From: Bacteroides sp.
Lineage (GTDB): Bacteria; Bacteroidota; Bacteroidia; Bacteroidales; Bacteroidaceae
DNA length: 64,000 bases
Assembly (NCBI GenBank): GCA_021202275.1
Contig: JAJQDI010000015.1
Coordinates: 472,637 to 536,636, forward strand
Reading direction: 5' to 3'
Below are positions 52,601 to 61,200 of the stretch, piece after piece (the stretch's first letter is position 1; every line of letters begins with the position of its first letter). Under the pieces are notes generated by a model. That model was not told where the DNA came from. It did not search any database and was given only the letters and a program-made list of their open reading frames with translations. Both the position numbers and the translations under genes were made by a program.

Positions 52601-55406
52601 GTCTGATCTCCAGCCGCTCGTTACCACTGAATACGTCTAAGAGGATACAGGCATCTTTCTCTGAGGTCCCGATCAGGAAAGAGACGGTCTCCGAAGGTCC
52701 GAACTCCGTCTGCAAAGGTACATACCAGAGTGGTACGGAGACGGGCGGACGGCTCTCAGTAGCAGAAATAAGAAGGATCTCTTTTTCCAGAGTCACCTCT
52801 CTGCCCTGCGGATCAGAGGCAGTGAAAACCAACAGATAGCGGCCGGAAGGCAGTTCCTGCCACGGCCCTAAGCGATTCTCCTGATTGGCGGTGAAGCTAC
52901 CGTTACGCAAAGGCTCCGCGGCATAGCGGGAGCGGTCTGGCCCGGAAGTATCGGATATGTACCGGGGTGCCGGACGTTCTCCCCCATTCAGAGCCGGGTA
53001 GAGAGCATAGCTGCCCGAAGTGGCAACAAGTATGCCATTGAGGTTGGTGGCTTCTACCATCACAGTGAAAGGAATGTCTTTGCGGACATTGTCGGAGATC
53101 TCCGCCGAGAGCAGCAGCGAACGTTCTCCCGCACGCACCGACGTTCTGGCCTCCTGCGTCTCCCCGGAAGGAGAAGTGAAGGTGGCCTCTATCTCATAGA
53201 GGAAATAGCCTCTCAGCAGGTTGCCTGTTCCCCTCTCCAGAAAGACGGGAACGGAGAAGTGTCCCTGATGGTCGGGCATCGCCTCGCCACTGGCGATCAC
53301 CTCTCTTCCGCCGCCTCGCAGGGGCATCCATCCCCATTGATAGGAACGACTGACGGTATAGCGCACCGGCTGGCCGGAAAGCCCTACCCCACTGAACGTA
53401 CGCGCGGTTCCCCGGACATGCAGGCTGTCTCCCAACTGATAACTGCCTTCGGGTGCGTCGAAGAAAAGGCCGAAGGTCGGTCGTTTGTACTCCTCGACCT
53501 GTATCCGGATCTGTCCTTTGCTACCAGAGAGGATATAAGCTCCCGGCGACAGATCGGCAGGCAGGGTAAATTCTGTGGTAAAGGAGCCATAGGTATTGGT
53601 AACGACTTCACGCGTCTCGCGCCACCGATGATCCAGTCCCTCCAGAGCGATCTCCTGTTTATAGCCCGGTACTACCTGGGCGGTATCCGATACCAACGCA
53701 TACAGGATCCCTTTGACAAAAACAGTCTGCCCGGGACGATACAGGACACGATCGGTAAGCAGGGTCAATTGATACTGAGACTCGCTCCGGAGCATCTCCG
53801 GACGGTATTCGTTGGAGGTGTAACTGCCCGGCCAGGAACTTTGCAAAGGAAGGAAGCGGTCTTCTCCCCGCAGAGCGGTGATCCGGGAGTAAGTATCTTG
53901 CCACGGGAAGGCAACCCGTCCGATAGAGTCGGTACAGAAGGTAGCCTGGCGTACTTCTTCATTGCGATGCCTGTTGTAGATCAGTACATCGGCCCCTTCC
54001 ACCGGACAACCGCTGCGGGCATCCAATACGATCACCTCCGTGAGCCCACCGGGCACTCCCTGCATCACCAGACGCAGGTCAGAAACAGTGAACTGCCGGA
54101 TATCGGGATCTTTCTGCATGTCGGGATGCACCATACGCACGGCATAGGCTCCCACACCGGGAGTCTGTATATGGATCGTGTCCGTGGCAGAGGCAAAGTC
54201 CGCAAACCATTCCAGGGAATAGGTCTGACTCTGGGGAATCTGCTGCTGTATATAGGCTGCCAGTTCCTGCTGAGTCCAGCTGGGGAATGCCGTGAGCGGG
54301 TCTGCCTGCGCAGGTACAGGAAGAGGATAGAACTCAACAGTAACCTCACGCAGGTTCTTGTAGGTCACCACCGCCGGTATCCCGGCATGACTGTAACTCA
54401 TTGCAGGCATGTTTACACTCAGGTAGGGTTGCACCGCATCGGCTTCCAACTGACGAAGCTGATCTGTACGCGGATGATCGGGGTAGATACGGATACCCTC
54501 CCGGACAATGCGGAGCATTTCCTCCATCCGGCTCCGTTTATTGGCATATTGTGCCCAGGCAATCCAGGCCTCCACTCCCCAGGGGGTATCGCGGAATTCA
54601 TCGGCCAGCCTGGCAAGTTCTTCCCCGGTAGCAGGGGAGAAAATGTCCCCTGGTTGTGTAAGTACCAACAGCCGGGCCAGCAAGACCCCTTCCCGGTTGC
54701 CCTGCGCAAGGTAGGTCTCTTCCATCCGGTGTGCCAGTTCCGTAGCTGTCTGCCGCACCTGCTTCTGCATTTCTCCTACAGTCACATCAGAGAGACGTTG
54801 CAAGGTATTCAGATGGCGCAACACCAGCAGATGATACATATCGTGATGATAGACCGAACTGCTTTCCCCCTGTACCACCAAAGGCTCGTAGCGTCCGGAA
54901 GAGGTATTCAGCAGCAATTGCGGATCTTCAGATGCCTGACGGATATGGCTCAGGACGGTATCGGCAAGTGTATACATGCTCCAGAGCCGGGGATCACTGC
55001 GGAGCACTTCACCTACACGCTCTTCTGCCGGGATCCTCCTGCGGTAGTCCTGATAAAAATCGACATACAGCTCCGCCAGCAACGTATGCAGGATCATCCG
55101 GTCCAGAGCCACGGTACTTTCCTGTGCCCACTCTTCCAGTCCGCGCAGATCCACATAGAAACTGTCGGGCGTGACCGCGCGCCGGAATTGCATTCCGGTG
55201 AGCCAGGCTTTGAACATCTGGGGAGATCTTTTCTCTTTCCGGGCTTTACAGAAGATCTGATCCGTGAGCCCCACCACAGTCTGAGGAAGGTCTTTCTGCT
55301 GTGCCTCCTCTACCTGTTTCCATAATTTATCGTAAGATTGTGCATACATAGGCGGTGTCGTGGCCAGAAAACAAAGAACGATGAGTGTGGGTTGCCTGAT
55401 ACGCAT
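49608..55406 (-). CDS. Alpha-2-macroglobulin-like protein without thioester
   Basis: The 1932-residue product has a signal peptide (about 1-22, ending MYAQ) and the layout of bacterial alpha-2-macroglobulins: an N-terminal helical region (20-330), macroglobulin domains with a carboxypeptidase-regulatory-like beta domain (VIVLDARSGCPVEGADVLIYN), MG2-type DRVLYRPGQTVFVKGILY, TTWNFRGFAHTRDMLTGMLSGS of the A2M domain and a C-terminal alpha-alpha toroid (RLQRLQASDGSWSWYSGM). The CxEQ thioester motif of trapping members is absent; the place where it would be expected reads SRPEEENALSLA. It is thus like the thioester-free MagD/YfaS type. It is probably periplasmic or outer-membrane attached and guards against proteases; that role is inferred. 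Its last codons and stop lie in a repeat element. Confidence 0.9.
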   Translation of the reverse strand: MRIRQPTLIVLCFLATTPPMYAQSYDKLWKQVEEAQQKDLPQTVVGLTDQIFCKARKEKRSPQMFKAWLTGMQFRRAVTPDSFYVDLRGLEEWAQESTVALDRMILHTLLAELYVDFYQDYRRRIPAEERVGEVLRSDPRLWSMYTLADTVLSHIRQASEDPQLLLNTSSGRYEPLVVQGESSSVYHHDMYHLLVLRHLNTLQRLSDVTVGEMQKQVRQTATELAHRMEETYLAQGNREGVLLARLLVLTQPGDIFSPATGEELARLADEFRDTPWGVEAWIAWAQYANKRSRMEEMLRIVREGIRIYPDHPRTDQLRQLEADAVQPYLSVNMPAMSYSHAGIPAVVTYKNLREVTVEFYPLPVPAQADPLTAFPSWTQQELAAYIQQQIPQSQTYSLEWFADFASATDTIHIQTPGVGAYAVRMVHPDMQKDPDIRQFTVSDLRLVMQGVPGGLTEVIVLDARSGCPVEGADVLIYNRHRNEEVRQATFCTDSIGRVAFPWQDTYSRITALRGEDRFLPLQSSWPGSYTSNEYRPEMLRSESQYQLTLLTDRVLYRPGQTVFVKGILYALVSDTAQVVPGYKQEIALEGLDHRWRETREVVTNTYGSFTTEFTLPADLSPGAYILSGSKGQIRIQVEEYKRPTFGLFFDAPEGSYQLGDSLHVRGTARTFSGVGLSGQPVRYTVSRSYQWGWMPLRGGGREVIASGEAMPDHQGHFSVPVFLERGTGNLLRGYFLYEIEATFTSPSGETQEARTSVRAGERSLLLSAEISDNVRKDIPFTVMVEATNLNGILVATSGSYALYPALNGGERPAPRYISDTSGPDRSRYAAEPLRNGSFTANQENRLGPWQELPSGRYLLVFTASDPQGREVTLEKEILLISATESRPPVSVPLWYVPLQTEFGPSETVSFLIGTSEKDACILLDVFSGNERLEIRHLHLSDSVMRFDYPYQESYGNGLLFSFMMVRDGEFYEQMLAFPRRMQSKDLDLRWETFRDKLRPGQEETWKLTIHDPWGKVADVEMLALMYDASLDKILSYNQQLRMFYHVSAPYFYPTLIRYSPNWLSVSFPKRRFTYPQLEFDGFPRPYMPLGYSYRSGLLDGPVPGIMAQENGAIRVRGMSSKQAEVSEVAVMGHVANYTDAVSVEEVMYDAADAAGGEPLSSLADLRTHFNETAFFYPQLQTNARGEIVFTFTLPESLTTWNFRGFAHTRDMLTGMLSGSITASKEFMVMTHLPRFVRVGDETAFAATLANQSGKEQNGTVTFTLFDPITEKVLHTQRKSFSVPAGENIGVDFRFTAAADRDLLGCRITAESQTFSDGEQHLLPVLPSRERVTETVPMPIRGGQTREFALDSLFNNDSNTATDRRLTVEFAGNPAWYAIQALPPLSRPEEENALSLAAAWYANSVASYILDRYPRMQYILAGWQQTGKESFLSDLQKNEELKQILLAESPWTLEARTGQEQMERLSTLFDLNQLRYTNHQLLSRLQRLQASDGSWSWYSGMSPGYYTTLGVMESLIRRRILTGSDPEPEVVQMMRSGWNYLHREVLMQFQRSLGEDGTLSAAIFSSSTMHYLYLVALSGEAVPAASREAHDKMLDLLPQQITRLDVTDKARAAIALQAAGRAEQALDFTRSLSEYLVHTDNRGAYFAFNESRASWWGQPIPAHVITLEAIDRVAGDTALVEEMKIWLLGQKQTRQWRTPVATVNAVYALLYHGSNPLDNQGDVRITLGSHTLRTVPEGGRPALPVAYIQETFTDPADMAGMKKAVVEKRDPGFAWGAVYAQYQEDISKINRHGKELQVEKHLYVETYEGRERKLIALTEQTPLRVGDRVVCRLILRVDRPMDFVQLTDQRAACFEPTDNLSGYRRGNNVSYFVSVRDASTRFFFDTLGQGVYTIEHTYLVNRAGSYESGLATLQSAYAPEYAAHDKSRRFTIY

Positions 55407-55633
55407 AGATTCACGTTTTAATACTTGAATAGACCAACAAAGTAAAGAATTTTTAGTTAGTACCTTTCTTCTTTTTATTTAAATAAGACTAAATGTGAGA
55501 GAGTTGGTTTAACAGCCACCTCTTCCGTTTTCTGCTGTTCTTACGGCAAACCCAAACTCAGATACGACGAGACAGCGGGCCTGAAAGCTGTAGACATGGA
55601 TCCGGTCACCCGTATGGGTTAGTATGAAAAAGT

Positions 55634-55674
55634 AAAAAAAGAGATCCCGGAAGGAGATACGCACCGGGATCTCC
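55634..55674 (-). terminator. Orphan minus-strand terminator
   Basis: GAGATCCCGG pairs with CCGGGATCTC and is followed on the minus strand by TTTTTTT. No gene lies directly upstream of it, since pepD already has its own terminator further right. Confidence 0.75.
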
Positions 55675-55875
55675 GCTTACTGCATAGACTGACATTATAA
55701 GACCCCAAAGTCTACTCACAACTATCTTCTTTGTTTTCTGAAGCAGAAATCCGAGTATCTGACCCGTTTTGGTAACCCATCCGATCCCATTTGGTACCCC
55801 ATTCACTTTGGAAGGGTTACTCATTGACCCGTCTGATTATACGGCCTCCGGAAAAACCTTCATGGTGTATATATA

Positions 55876-55923
55876 TAAAAAGATCCGCCTCTTCTTTTCG
55901 TGGATGAAAGAAGAGGCGGATCT
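55876..55923 (-). terminator. Terminator after pepD
   Basis: A perfect 17-bp stem (AGATCCGCCTCTTCTTT and its complement) is followed by TTTTT on the minus strand, 26 bp past the pepD stop. Confidence 0.9.
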
Positions 55924-55948
55924 GCAATTATATATACAGGATCACTTT

Positions 55949-57406
55949 CTATTTGACCGGACTCTGTTCCAGTGTGGCCACTAAGAAATCATAGAATCGG
56001 GGCACGGAAGGGATATAGGCCCTTTCGTCCGGTGAGTGAGGCGAGCGCAGAGTAGGTCCGAAAGAGATCATATCCAAACCGGGCTGATTGGCGCCGATAA
56101 TGCCACATTCCAGACCGGCATGGATCACCTTCACGGCAGGTTCCACACCAAATTGCTTCTGGTACGAAGCCTTCATCGCGTGCAGGATCGGAGAATTCAC
56201 ATCGGGCTGCCAGCCTGAATATCCTCCGCTCAGTACCACCTTCATACCCGCCATCGAAAAGCAACTTTCCAGACTGGATGTCAGGCAATCCTTCATACTG
56301 TCGCAGGAGCTGCGGGCAAGGATCTTGATCTCCGCCTTACCCCCTCCGATCTCGATGATCGCCAGGTTGGAAGAGGTCTCTACCGTATCGGGAATGGTGG
56401 GTATCATACGCATGACTCCATTCTGACAGGCATAAATAGCATTCACCAGATTGTCCTGTATCTCCTGAGGCACTTCGCCTCCGGGCAGGTCGACCCGTTC
56501 GGCTGTGAGGCTGATGGGAGTCTCTACCGCACTGTATTCATTATTGAAAAGAGTTTCGCAATAGCTGATCAGATCCATCACCTCCTGCTCGTTATCGGCA
56601 GGGATGGTGATCACCGCAGAAGCCTCACGCGGAATGGCATTGCGCATATTTCCACCGCTCCAGCTGGCCAGACGGGCCTCATACGTAGCAATCGCTTCGT
56701 GTATCACACGCACCAGCAATTTATTGGCATTGGCGCGGCCCTCGTTGATCTCCAGCCCCGAGTGTCCGCCTCGCAGACCTTTCAGTGTGATCTGCAATGC
56801 AATGTCTTCCGGATCGGTAACAGCCTCTTTGTATTCCAGTGTAGCCGTCACATCCATGCCACCCGCGCAGCCGATGTAGAGTTCGCCTTCATCTTCCGAG
56901 TCCAGATTGAGCAGGATCTCTCCCTGCAACGTACCCGGTTTGAGTCCGAATGCTCCCACCATACCTGTCTCTTCGTCGGTAGTAATGAGTGCCTCCAGTG
57001 GTCCGTGCCTGAGGGTATTGTCTTCCAGCACCGCCATGATGGCCGCTACCCCCAGGCCATTGTCTGCTCCAAGGGTAGTACCGCGCGCTTTCACCCAATC
57101 GCCATCGATGTACGTCTCGATCGGATCTTTCATGAAATCATGCACCGTGTCGTTGTTCTTCTGGGGCACCATATCCATATGCGCCTGCAGGATGATGCCT
57201 TTTCGATCTTCCATACCGGGGGTAGCCGCTTTGCGGATGATCACGTTGCCGATCTCATCTGTAAACGATTCCAGGCCCAGGCTTTTTCCAAAATCCAGTA
57301 AGAACTCCGTGACCGGTCCCATATATCCGGAAGGACGGGGAATGCGGGTCAACGCGTAAAAATGTTTCCACACGTTCTGTGGTGCCAATGACTCAATTGT
57401 TTTCAT
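55949..57406 (-). CDS. pepD: Aminoacyl-histidine dipeptidase (M20 family)
   Basis: The 485-residue product is a cytosol non-specific dipeptidase of the M20 family with two metal ions. Ligands visible are H76 and D78 (LQAHMDMV), D115 (TLGADNG), the catalytic pair E145/E146 (TTDEETG) and the LNLDSEDEGELYIGCAGG segment; the last ligand lies in VIHAGLECGIIG near the C-terminus. The length is that of PepD. It overlaps its upstream neighbour, the YbhN-type gene, by 4 bp (ATGA), so the two are coupled. It acts on dipeptides such as carnosine-type and Xaa-His substrates in the cytoplasm. Confidence 0.93.
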   Translation of the reverse strand: MKTIESLAPQNVWKHFYALTRIPRPSGYMGPVTEFLLDFGKSLGLESFTDEIGNVIIRKAATPGMEDRKGIILQAHMDMVPQKNNDTVHDFMKDPIETYIDGDWVKARGTTLGADNGLGVAAIMAVLEDNTLRHGPLEALITTDEETGMVGAFGLKPGTLQGEILLNLDSEDEGELYIGCAGGMDVTATLEYKEAVTDPEDIALQITLKGLRGGHSGLEINEGRANANKLLVRVIHEAIATYEARLASWSGGNMRNAIPREASAVITIPADNEQEVMDLISYCETLFNNEYSAVETPISLTAERVDLPGGEVPQEIQDNLVNAIYACQNGVMRMIPTIPDTVETSSNLAIIEIGGGKAEIKILARSSCDSMKDCLTSSLESCFSMAGMKVVLSGGYSGWQPDVNSPILHAMKASYQKQFGVEPAVKVIHAGLECGIIGANQPGLDMISFGPTLRSPHSPDERAYIPSVPRFYDFLVATLEQSPVK

Positions 57407-58392
57407 AGACTCAGTTTTTTATTTGTGAACGGCAAAGCCGCTAATGCGTATATTCCCAACAAAGCTATCAAAAAAGTTCGAATTCCGTGTACGATCAGGG
57501 CAAATATTCCCGCGTCCGTAGCATCTATCCCATATAAGACCAGCAGGGTGGCAATGGCAAAATGCCAGGGTCCTGCTCCGTTGGGAGTAGGTACAACCAC
57601 CGCCAGGGTACCACCGACAAACAGAACCAGCCCGGCAGCTATGCCCAGATGCTGTGTAAAGGAAAAGCAATAGAAACTGACAAAGAACTGCATGAAGTAG
57701 CAAAACCAGATCAGAAAAGTGTACAAGGCAAATTTCCATTTATTGCGGACCTTGCGCAAAGAAGAGATCCCCTCCCAGATATGAAACATAAACCCTCGGA
57801 CCTTTTCAAAGAAAGAGAGTGTACGGACCAGATACCAGATAAGTATCCCAAGAGCCAGTACACAAAAAAGAATGATATACACATGGGCAGAGGTCAACAG
57901 CCCGGTAAGGTCTGCCAGGCGGGTACCTGTTGTACGGAAGAAACGTCCGAACACAGGAGTCTGTAACAGGAAGGTAAACAGGGTGATGGCACCTATACAA
58001 CAAACATCCAACATACGCTCGGTGACCACTGTGCCTAACGATCTGGAGAAAGAGATCCCGTCGTATCTGGCCAGTATACCGCAACGGGAGATCTCCCCTA
58101 CCCGGGGGAGAACGAGATTGGCTGCATAGGAAATAAAGATAACATTCACACACAGCGACCTGCGCGGACAGGCTCCCAACGGCTCCAGCGTCTGCCGCCA
58201 GCGCCAGCCCCGGAACAGGTGGCTAAAGACACCGAAGATCAGAGAGATAAGCATCCACCACCAGTTCATGCCGTACCAGAAGACCTCTCTGACACGGGAA
58301 AAGTCAAAATCCCGATAGAGCCAGTAAAGGATGGTACCACCCAGTACCAACGGCAACAGAACCTGCAGACCTCTTTTTATGTTTTTATTCAT
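57403..58392 (-). CDS. YbhN/UPF0104-type multi-pass membrane protein
   Basis: Started at ATG 58392, the product has 329 residues and about eight membrane helices. It matches the lysylphosphatidylglycerol-synthase transmembrane (UPF0104/YbhN) family, seen in RGWRWRQTLEPLG, YAANLVLPRVGEISRCGILARYDG, GTVVTERMLDV and LFVGGTLAVVVPTPNGAGPWHF. These members lack the soluble synthase domain and are thought to move lipids or glycolipids across membranes; the substrate here is unknown. The gene is 5' of pepD, with an overlapping stop and start. A longer frame begins at 58440 but the chosen start precedes a KNIKRG segment typical of the N-terminus. Confidence 0.85.
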   Translation of the reverse strand: MNKNIKRGLQVLLPLVLGGTILYWLYRDFDFSRVREVFWYGMNWWWMLISLIFGVFSHLFRGWRWRQTLEPLGACPRRSLCVNVIFISYAANLVLPRVGEISRCGILARYDGISFSRSLGTVVTERMLDVCCIGAITLFTFLLQTPVFGRFFRTTGTRLADLTGLLTSAHVYIILFCVLALGILIWYLVRTLSFFEKVRGFMFHIWEGISSLRKVRNKWKFALYTFLIWFCYFMQFFVSFYCFSFTQHLGIAAGLVLFVGGTLAVVVPTPNGAGPWHFAIATLLVLYGIDATDAGIFALIVHGIRTFLIALLGIYALAALPFTNKKLSL

Positions 58393-58620
58393 GGACAGAA
58401 AATCCTTGTTTATGATGTACGTATTCCTCCCTTCAATCATGACCTTTATTCAGAATACGAATGAGTCAGCAAGGAAACCCCGAAGTGGCTTTACTTACAC
58501 ACCCTCCTCGGTGAAGCGAAAGTTAGGGCATAGTCACCAGATCAAGATTGCAACAACGATCCTAACAAAGGAATAAATCGTAAATCGTAAATCCGTAAAT
58601 CGTAAATCAAAATACTTTCT
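58393..58620. other. Divergent intergenic region with repeats
   Basis: Between the YbhN-type gene and rsmA. A weak copy of the hairpin-rich repeat of 26790-26945 lies near 58480-58530, and the GTAAATC array at 58574-58609 abuts the rsmA -7 box. Confidence 0.5.
58574..58609. repeat. GTAAATC array upstream of rsmA
   Basis: Four successive AATCGTAAATC-type units (AAATCGTAAATCGTAAATCC, then GTAAATCGTAAATC) end 12 bp before the -7 box of rsmA. The same motif forms the ends of the TIR elements elsewhere in the window. Confidence 0.65.
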
Positions 58621-58628
58621 TACCTTTG
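58621..58628 (+). promoter_or_regulatory. -7 box of rsmA
   Basis: TACCTTTG, 31 bp before the start codon, fits TAnnTTTG. Confidence 0.55.
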
Positions 58629-58659
58629 TAAGCTGCAAAAGTAATTATTCCGTTGGTAA

Positions 58660-59487
58660 ATGAGAGTAGTAAAGCCTAAAAAGTTTCTCGGGCAACATTT
58701 TCTGAAAGATCTGAAAGTAGCGCGGGATATCGCCGATACCGTAGATGTGTTTCCGGAACTTCCCATTCTGGAAGTGGGACCAGGCATGGGGGTATTGACA
58801 CAGTTCCTGATCGCTAAAAACAGGGAGCTCAAGGTCGTGGAAGTAGACTTCGAATCGGTAGCCTACCTGCGGCAGAACTATCCCTCCCTGGAAGATCATA
58901 TCATTGAAGATGACTTCCTGAAAATGCACCTCGACAGGCTTTTCGGAGGCCGTCCTTTTGTTCTGACCGGCAACTACCCGTACAATATTTCCAGCCAGAT
59001 CTTTTTCAAGATGCTGGAAAACAAAGATCAGATCCCGTGTTGCACGGGAATGATCCAGAAAGAGGTGGCCGAACGCATCGCCGCCGGTCCGGGAAGCAAG
59101 ACCTACGGCATCCTGAGTGTACTGATCCAGGCCTGGTACCGGGTAGAGTATCTCTTCACGGTAGGAGAACAGGTATTCAACCCACCCCCCAAAGTGAAAA
59201 GCGCGGTGATCCGCATGACACGCAACGATACCACCGAACTGGGATGCAATGAAAAACTTTTCAGGCAAGTGGTAAAAACCACCTTCAACCAACGCAGAAA
59301 AACCCTGCGCAACTCCATCAAACCCATCCTGGGGAAGGACTGTCCGCTGACCACGGAAGAAATATTCAACAAAAGACCCGAACAGTTATCGGTCGCACAG
59401 TTTATTGATCTGACCAATCGGGTAGAAAAAGCATTGAAAGAGGCCAACCTATCACAAAAACCGGGGCCAGGGATCCCGGAAAAGTAA
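58660..59487 (+). CDS. rsmA: 16S rRNA dimethyladenosine transferase RsmA (KsgA)
   Basis: The 275-residue product dimethylates two adjacent adenosines in the 3' stem-loop of 16S rRNA, a late step in small-subunit assembly. Motifs are KKFLGQHFLKD (residues 5-15), the SAM-binding LEVGPGMGVLTQFL (near 38-51), the catalytic NYPYNIS (near 103-109, in place of the usual NLPY) and QKEVAERI. The C-terminal helical lobe has KTTFNQRRKTLRNSIK. It is followed by mgtE at 7 bp, so the two share a transcript. Confidence 0.95.
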   Translation: MRVVKPKKFLGQHFLKDLKVARDIADTVDVFPELPILEVGPGMGVLTQFLIAKNRELKVVEVDFESVAYLRQNYPSLEDHIIEDDFLKMHLDRLFGGRPFVLTGNYPYNISSQIFFKMLENKDQIPCCTGMIQKEVAERIAAGPGSKTYGILSVLIQAWYRVEYLFTVGEQVFNPPPKVKSAVIRMTRNDTTELGCNEKLFRQVVKTTFNQRRKTLRNSIKPILGKDCPLTTEEIFNKRPEQLSVAQFIDLTNRVEKALKEANLSQKPGPGIPEK

Positions 59488-59494
59488 CAAAGTT

Positions 59495-60835
59495 ATGAAC
59501 GAAGAGTATCTCAATCTCATCAAACCGCTGATCGATCAGGAGGAAACCGTACAGGTGAAAGAACTGTTGGACAAACTTCACCCTGCGGATATTGCCGAAT
59601 TGTGTGACGAACTCACCCTGCAGGAGGCTCGTTTTGTATACCTGCTGCTCGACAACGAAACCGCGGCGGATGTGCTGATGGAGATGGACGAGGACAAACG
59701 GAAGCAGTTTCTGGAAGTCCTCCCCTCAGAAACCATCGCCAGGCGTTTTGTAGATCATATGGACTCGGACGACGCCGTAGATCTGATACGTGAACTGGAC
59801 GAGGACAAGCAGGAGGAGGTACTCTCCCATATAGAAGACATCGAACAGGCAGGCGATATCATCGACCTGCTGAAATACGATGAAGATACGGCCGGAGGGC
59901 TGATGGGCACGGAAATGGTGGTGGTAAATGAGAACTGGAGTATGCCCGAATGTCTGAAAGAGATGCGCCAGCAGGCGGAAGAGCTGGACGAAATCTACTA
60001 TATATATGTAGTGGATGATGACGAACGCCTGAAAGGAGTGTTCCCGCTGAAAAAGATGATCACCTCTCCTTCGGTATCTAAAGTGAAGCATGTGATGCGA
60101 AAAGATCCGCTGTCGGTACGGGTAGATACTCCCATAGATGAGGTGGTACAGGCCATTGAGAAGTACGACCTGGTAGCCATTCCGGTAGTGGACACGATCG
60201 GTCGCCTGGTCGGACAGATCACCGTAGACGACGTAATGGATGAAGTGCGTGAACAATCGGAACGCGACTATCAATTGGCATCCGGTCTTTCCCAGGATGT
60301 GGAATCGGATGATAAACTACTCAGGCAGACACGCGCCCGCCTGCCCTGGCTGCTGATCGGTATGGTGGGAGGTATAGGCAATTCCATGTTGCTGGGTAAC
60401 TTTGAGTCTACCTTTGCCCGTTTCCCGGAAATGGCTCTTTATATTCCGTTGATCGGCGGTACAGGCGGAAACGTGGGTACACAGTCTTCGGCACTGGTAG
60501 TACAGGGTCTGGCCAATAACTCGCTCAACGCCAGGGACACCTACAAACAGGTGGGTAAAGAAGCGTTAGTGGCCCTGATCAACGCCTCTATCATTTCGTT
60601 GCTCGTATATGTGTATAACTTCATACGATTCGGGCCTACGGCTACGGTAACCTATTCGGTCTCTATCAGTCTGTTCACAGTAGTGATGTTTGCCTCCATC
60701 TTCGGGACTTTTGTACCGATGACACTTGAAAAGCTCAAAATAGACCCGGCGATAGCTACCGGCCCATTCATCGCGATCACCAACGACATTATAGGTATGA
60801 TGATCTATATGGGAGTAACCGTTCTGTTATCTTAA
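59495..60835 (+). CDS. mgtE: Magnesium transporter MgtE
   Basis: The 446-residue product is an MgtE magnesium channel in the inner membrane, gated by intracellular Mg. The N domain (about 1-130; LDKLHPADIAELCDEL, EVLPSETIARRFVDHM) and two CBS domains (about 135-260; KMITSPSVSKVKHVMRKD, VGQITVDDVMDEVRE) precede five membrane helices (about 285-446), with the Mg-binding pore segment GGTGGNVGTQSSALVVQGLA. The order and length are standard. It is 7 bp from rsmA, so they are co-transcribed; that pairing is conserved in Bacteroidales. Confidence 0.95.
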   Translation: MNEEYLNLIKPLIDQEETVQVKELLDKLHPADIAELCDELTLQEARFVYLLLDNETAADVLMEMDEDKRKQFLEVLPSETIARRFVDHMDSDDAVDLIRELDEDKQEEVLSHIEDIEQAGDIIDLLKYDEDTAGGLMGTEMVVVNENWSMPECLKEMRQQAEELDEIYYIYVVDDDERLKGVFPLKKMITSPSVSKVKHVMRKDPLSVRVDTPIDEVVQAIEKYDLVAIPVVDTIGRLVGQITVDDVMDEVREQSERDYQLASGLSQDVESDDKLLRQTRARLPWLLIGMVGGIGNSMLLGNFESTFARFPEMALYIPLIGGTGGNVGTQSSALVVQGLANNSLNARDTYKQVGKEALVALINASIISLLVYVYNFIRFGPTATVTYSVSISLFTVVMFASIFGTFVPMTLEKLKIDPAIATGPFIAITNDIIGMMIYMGVTVLLS

Positions 60836-61200
60836 GGACCTGTTCCCATGCCAAATAGATAGAAGGTATACCGGGAATAATTGAAATAAATTTTGACTTT
60901 CTTTCGGCTGACACTCAATTTTTCACAGAAAATTTATTATAGTTTACTTAGGTTCTGTAAACCGTCGGGGCGGGTACGCCCATCTTAGAAAGATCACATC
61001 TGCATTGGGAAATCGCTGCAAAAGAAAAAATACCAACAGGAAAACAGACCTAAACCAAAAAACAGGCAAGAAATAAACAGGTTCTAAGCGGAAATATAAA
61101 AAAACTGACTGAAATTGTATGAAGTAATTATTTTATTTCATTAATTTGTGGACCAATGTAACACACAGGAGATGGATCCTGTTCTTAAAACGTAAATACA
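60836..61200. other. Gap before the DUF349 gene
   Basis: No gene or strong terminator is seen. A small dyad GGGCG-ggta-CGCCC lies near 60977. The stretch before the DUF349 start is AT-rich; TAATTTG near 61145 is one base short of the -7 consensus. Confidence 0.4.

Larger units (their letters stand above)
55407..55948. other. Gap between the macroglobulin gene and pepD
   Basis: No gene is convincing. Two minus-strand terminators lie here (55634-55674 and 55876-55923), with about 200 bp between them that contains a 72-codon minus-strand frame (55606-55824) of doubtful value. Confidence 0.45.

Noticed and set aside
53259..55325. 688-codon plus-strand frame opposite the macroglobulin gene
   Set aside because: Long antisense frame produced by codon bias of the real gene; it lacks domains and is rich in His, Arg and Gln typical of shadows.
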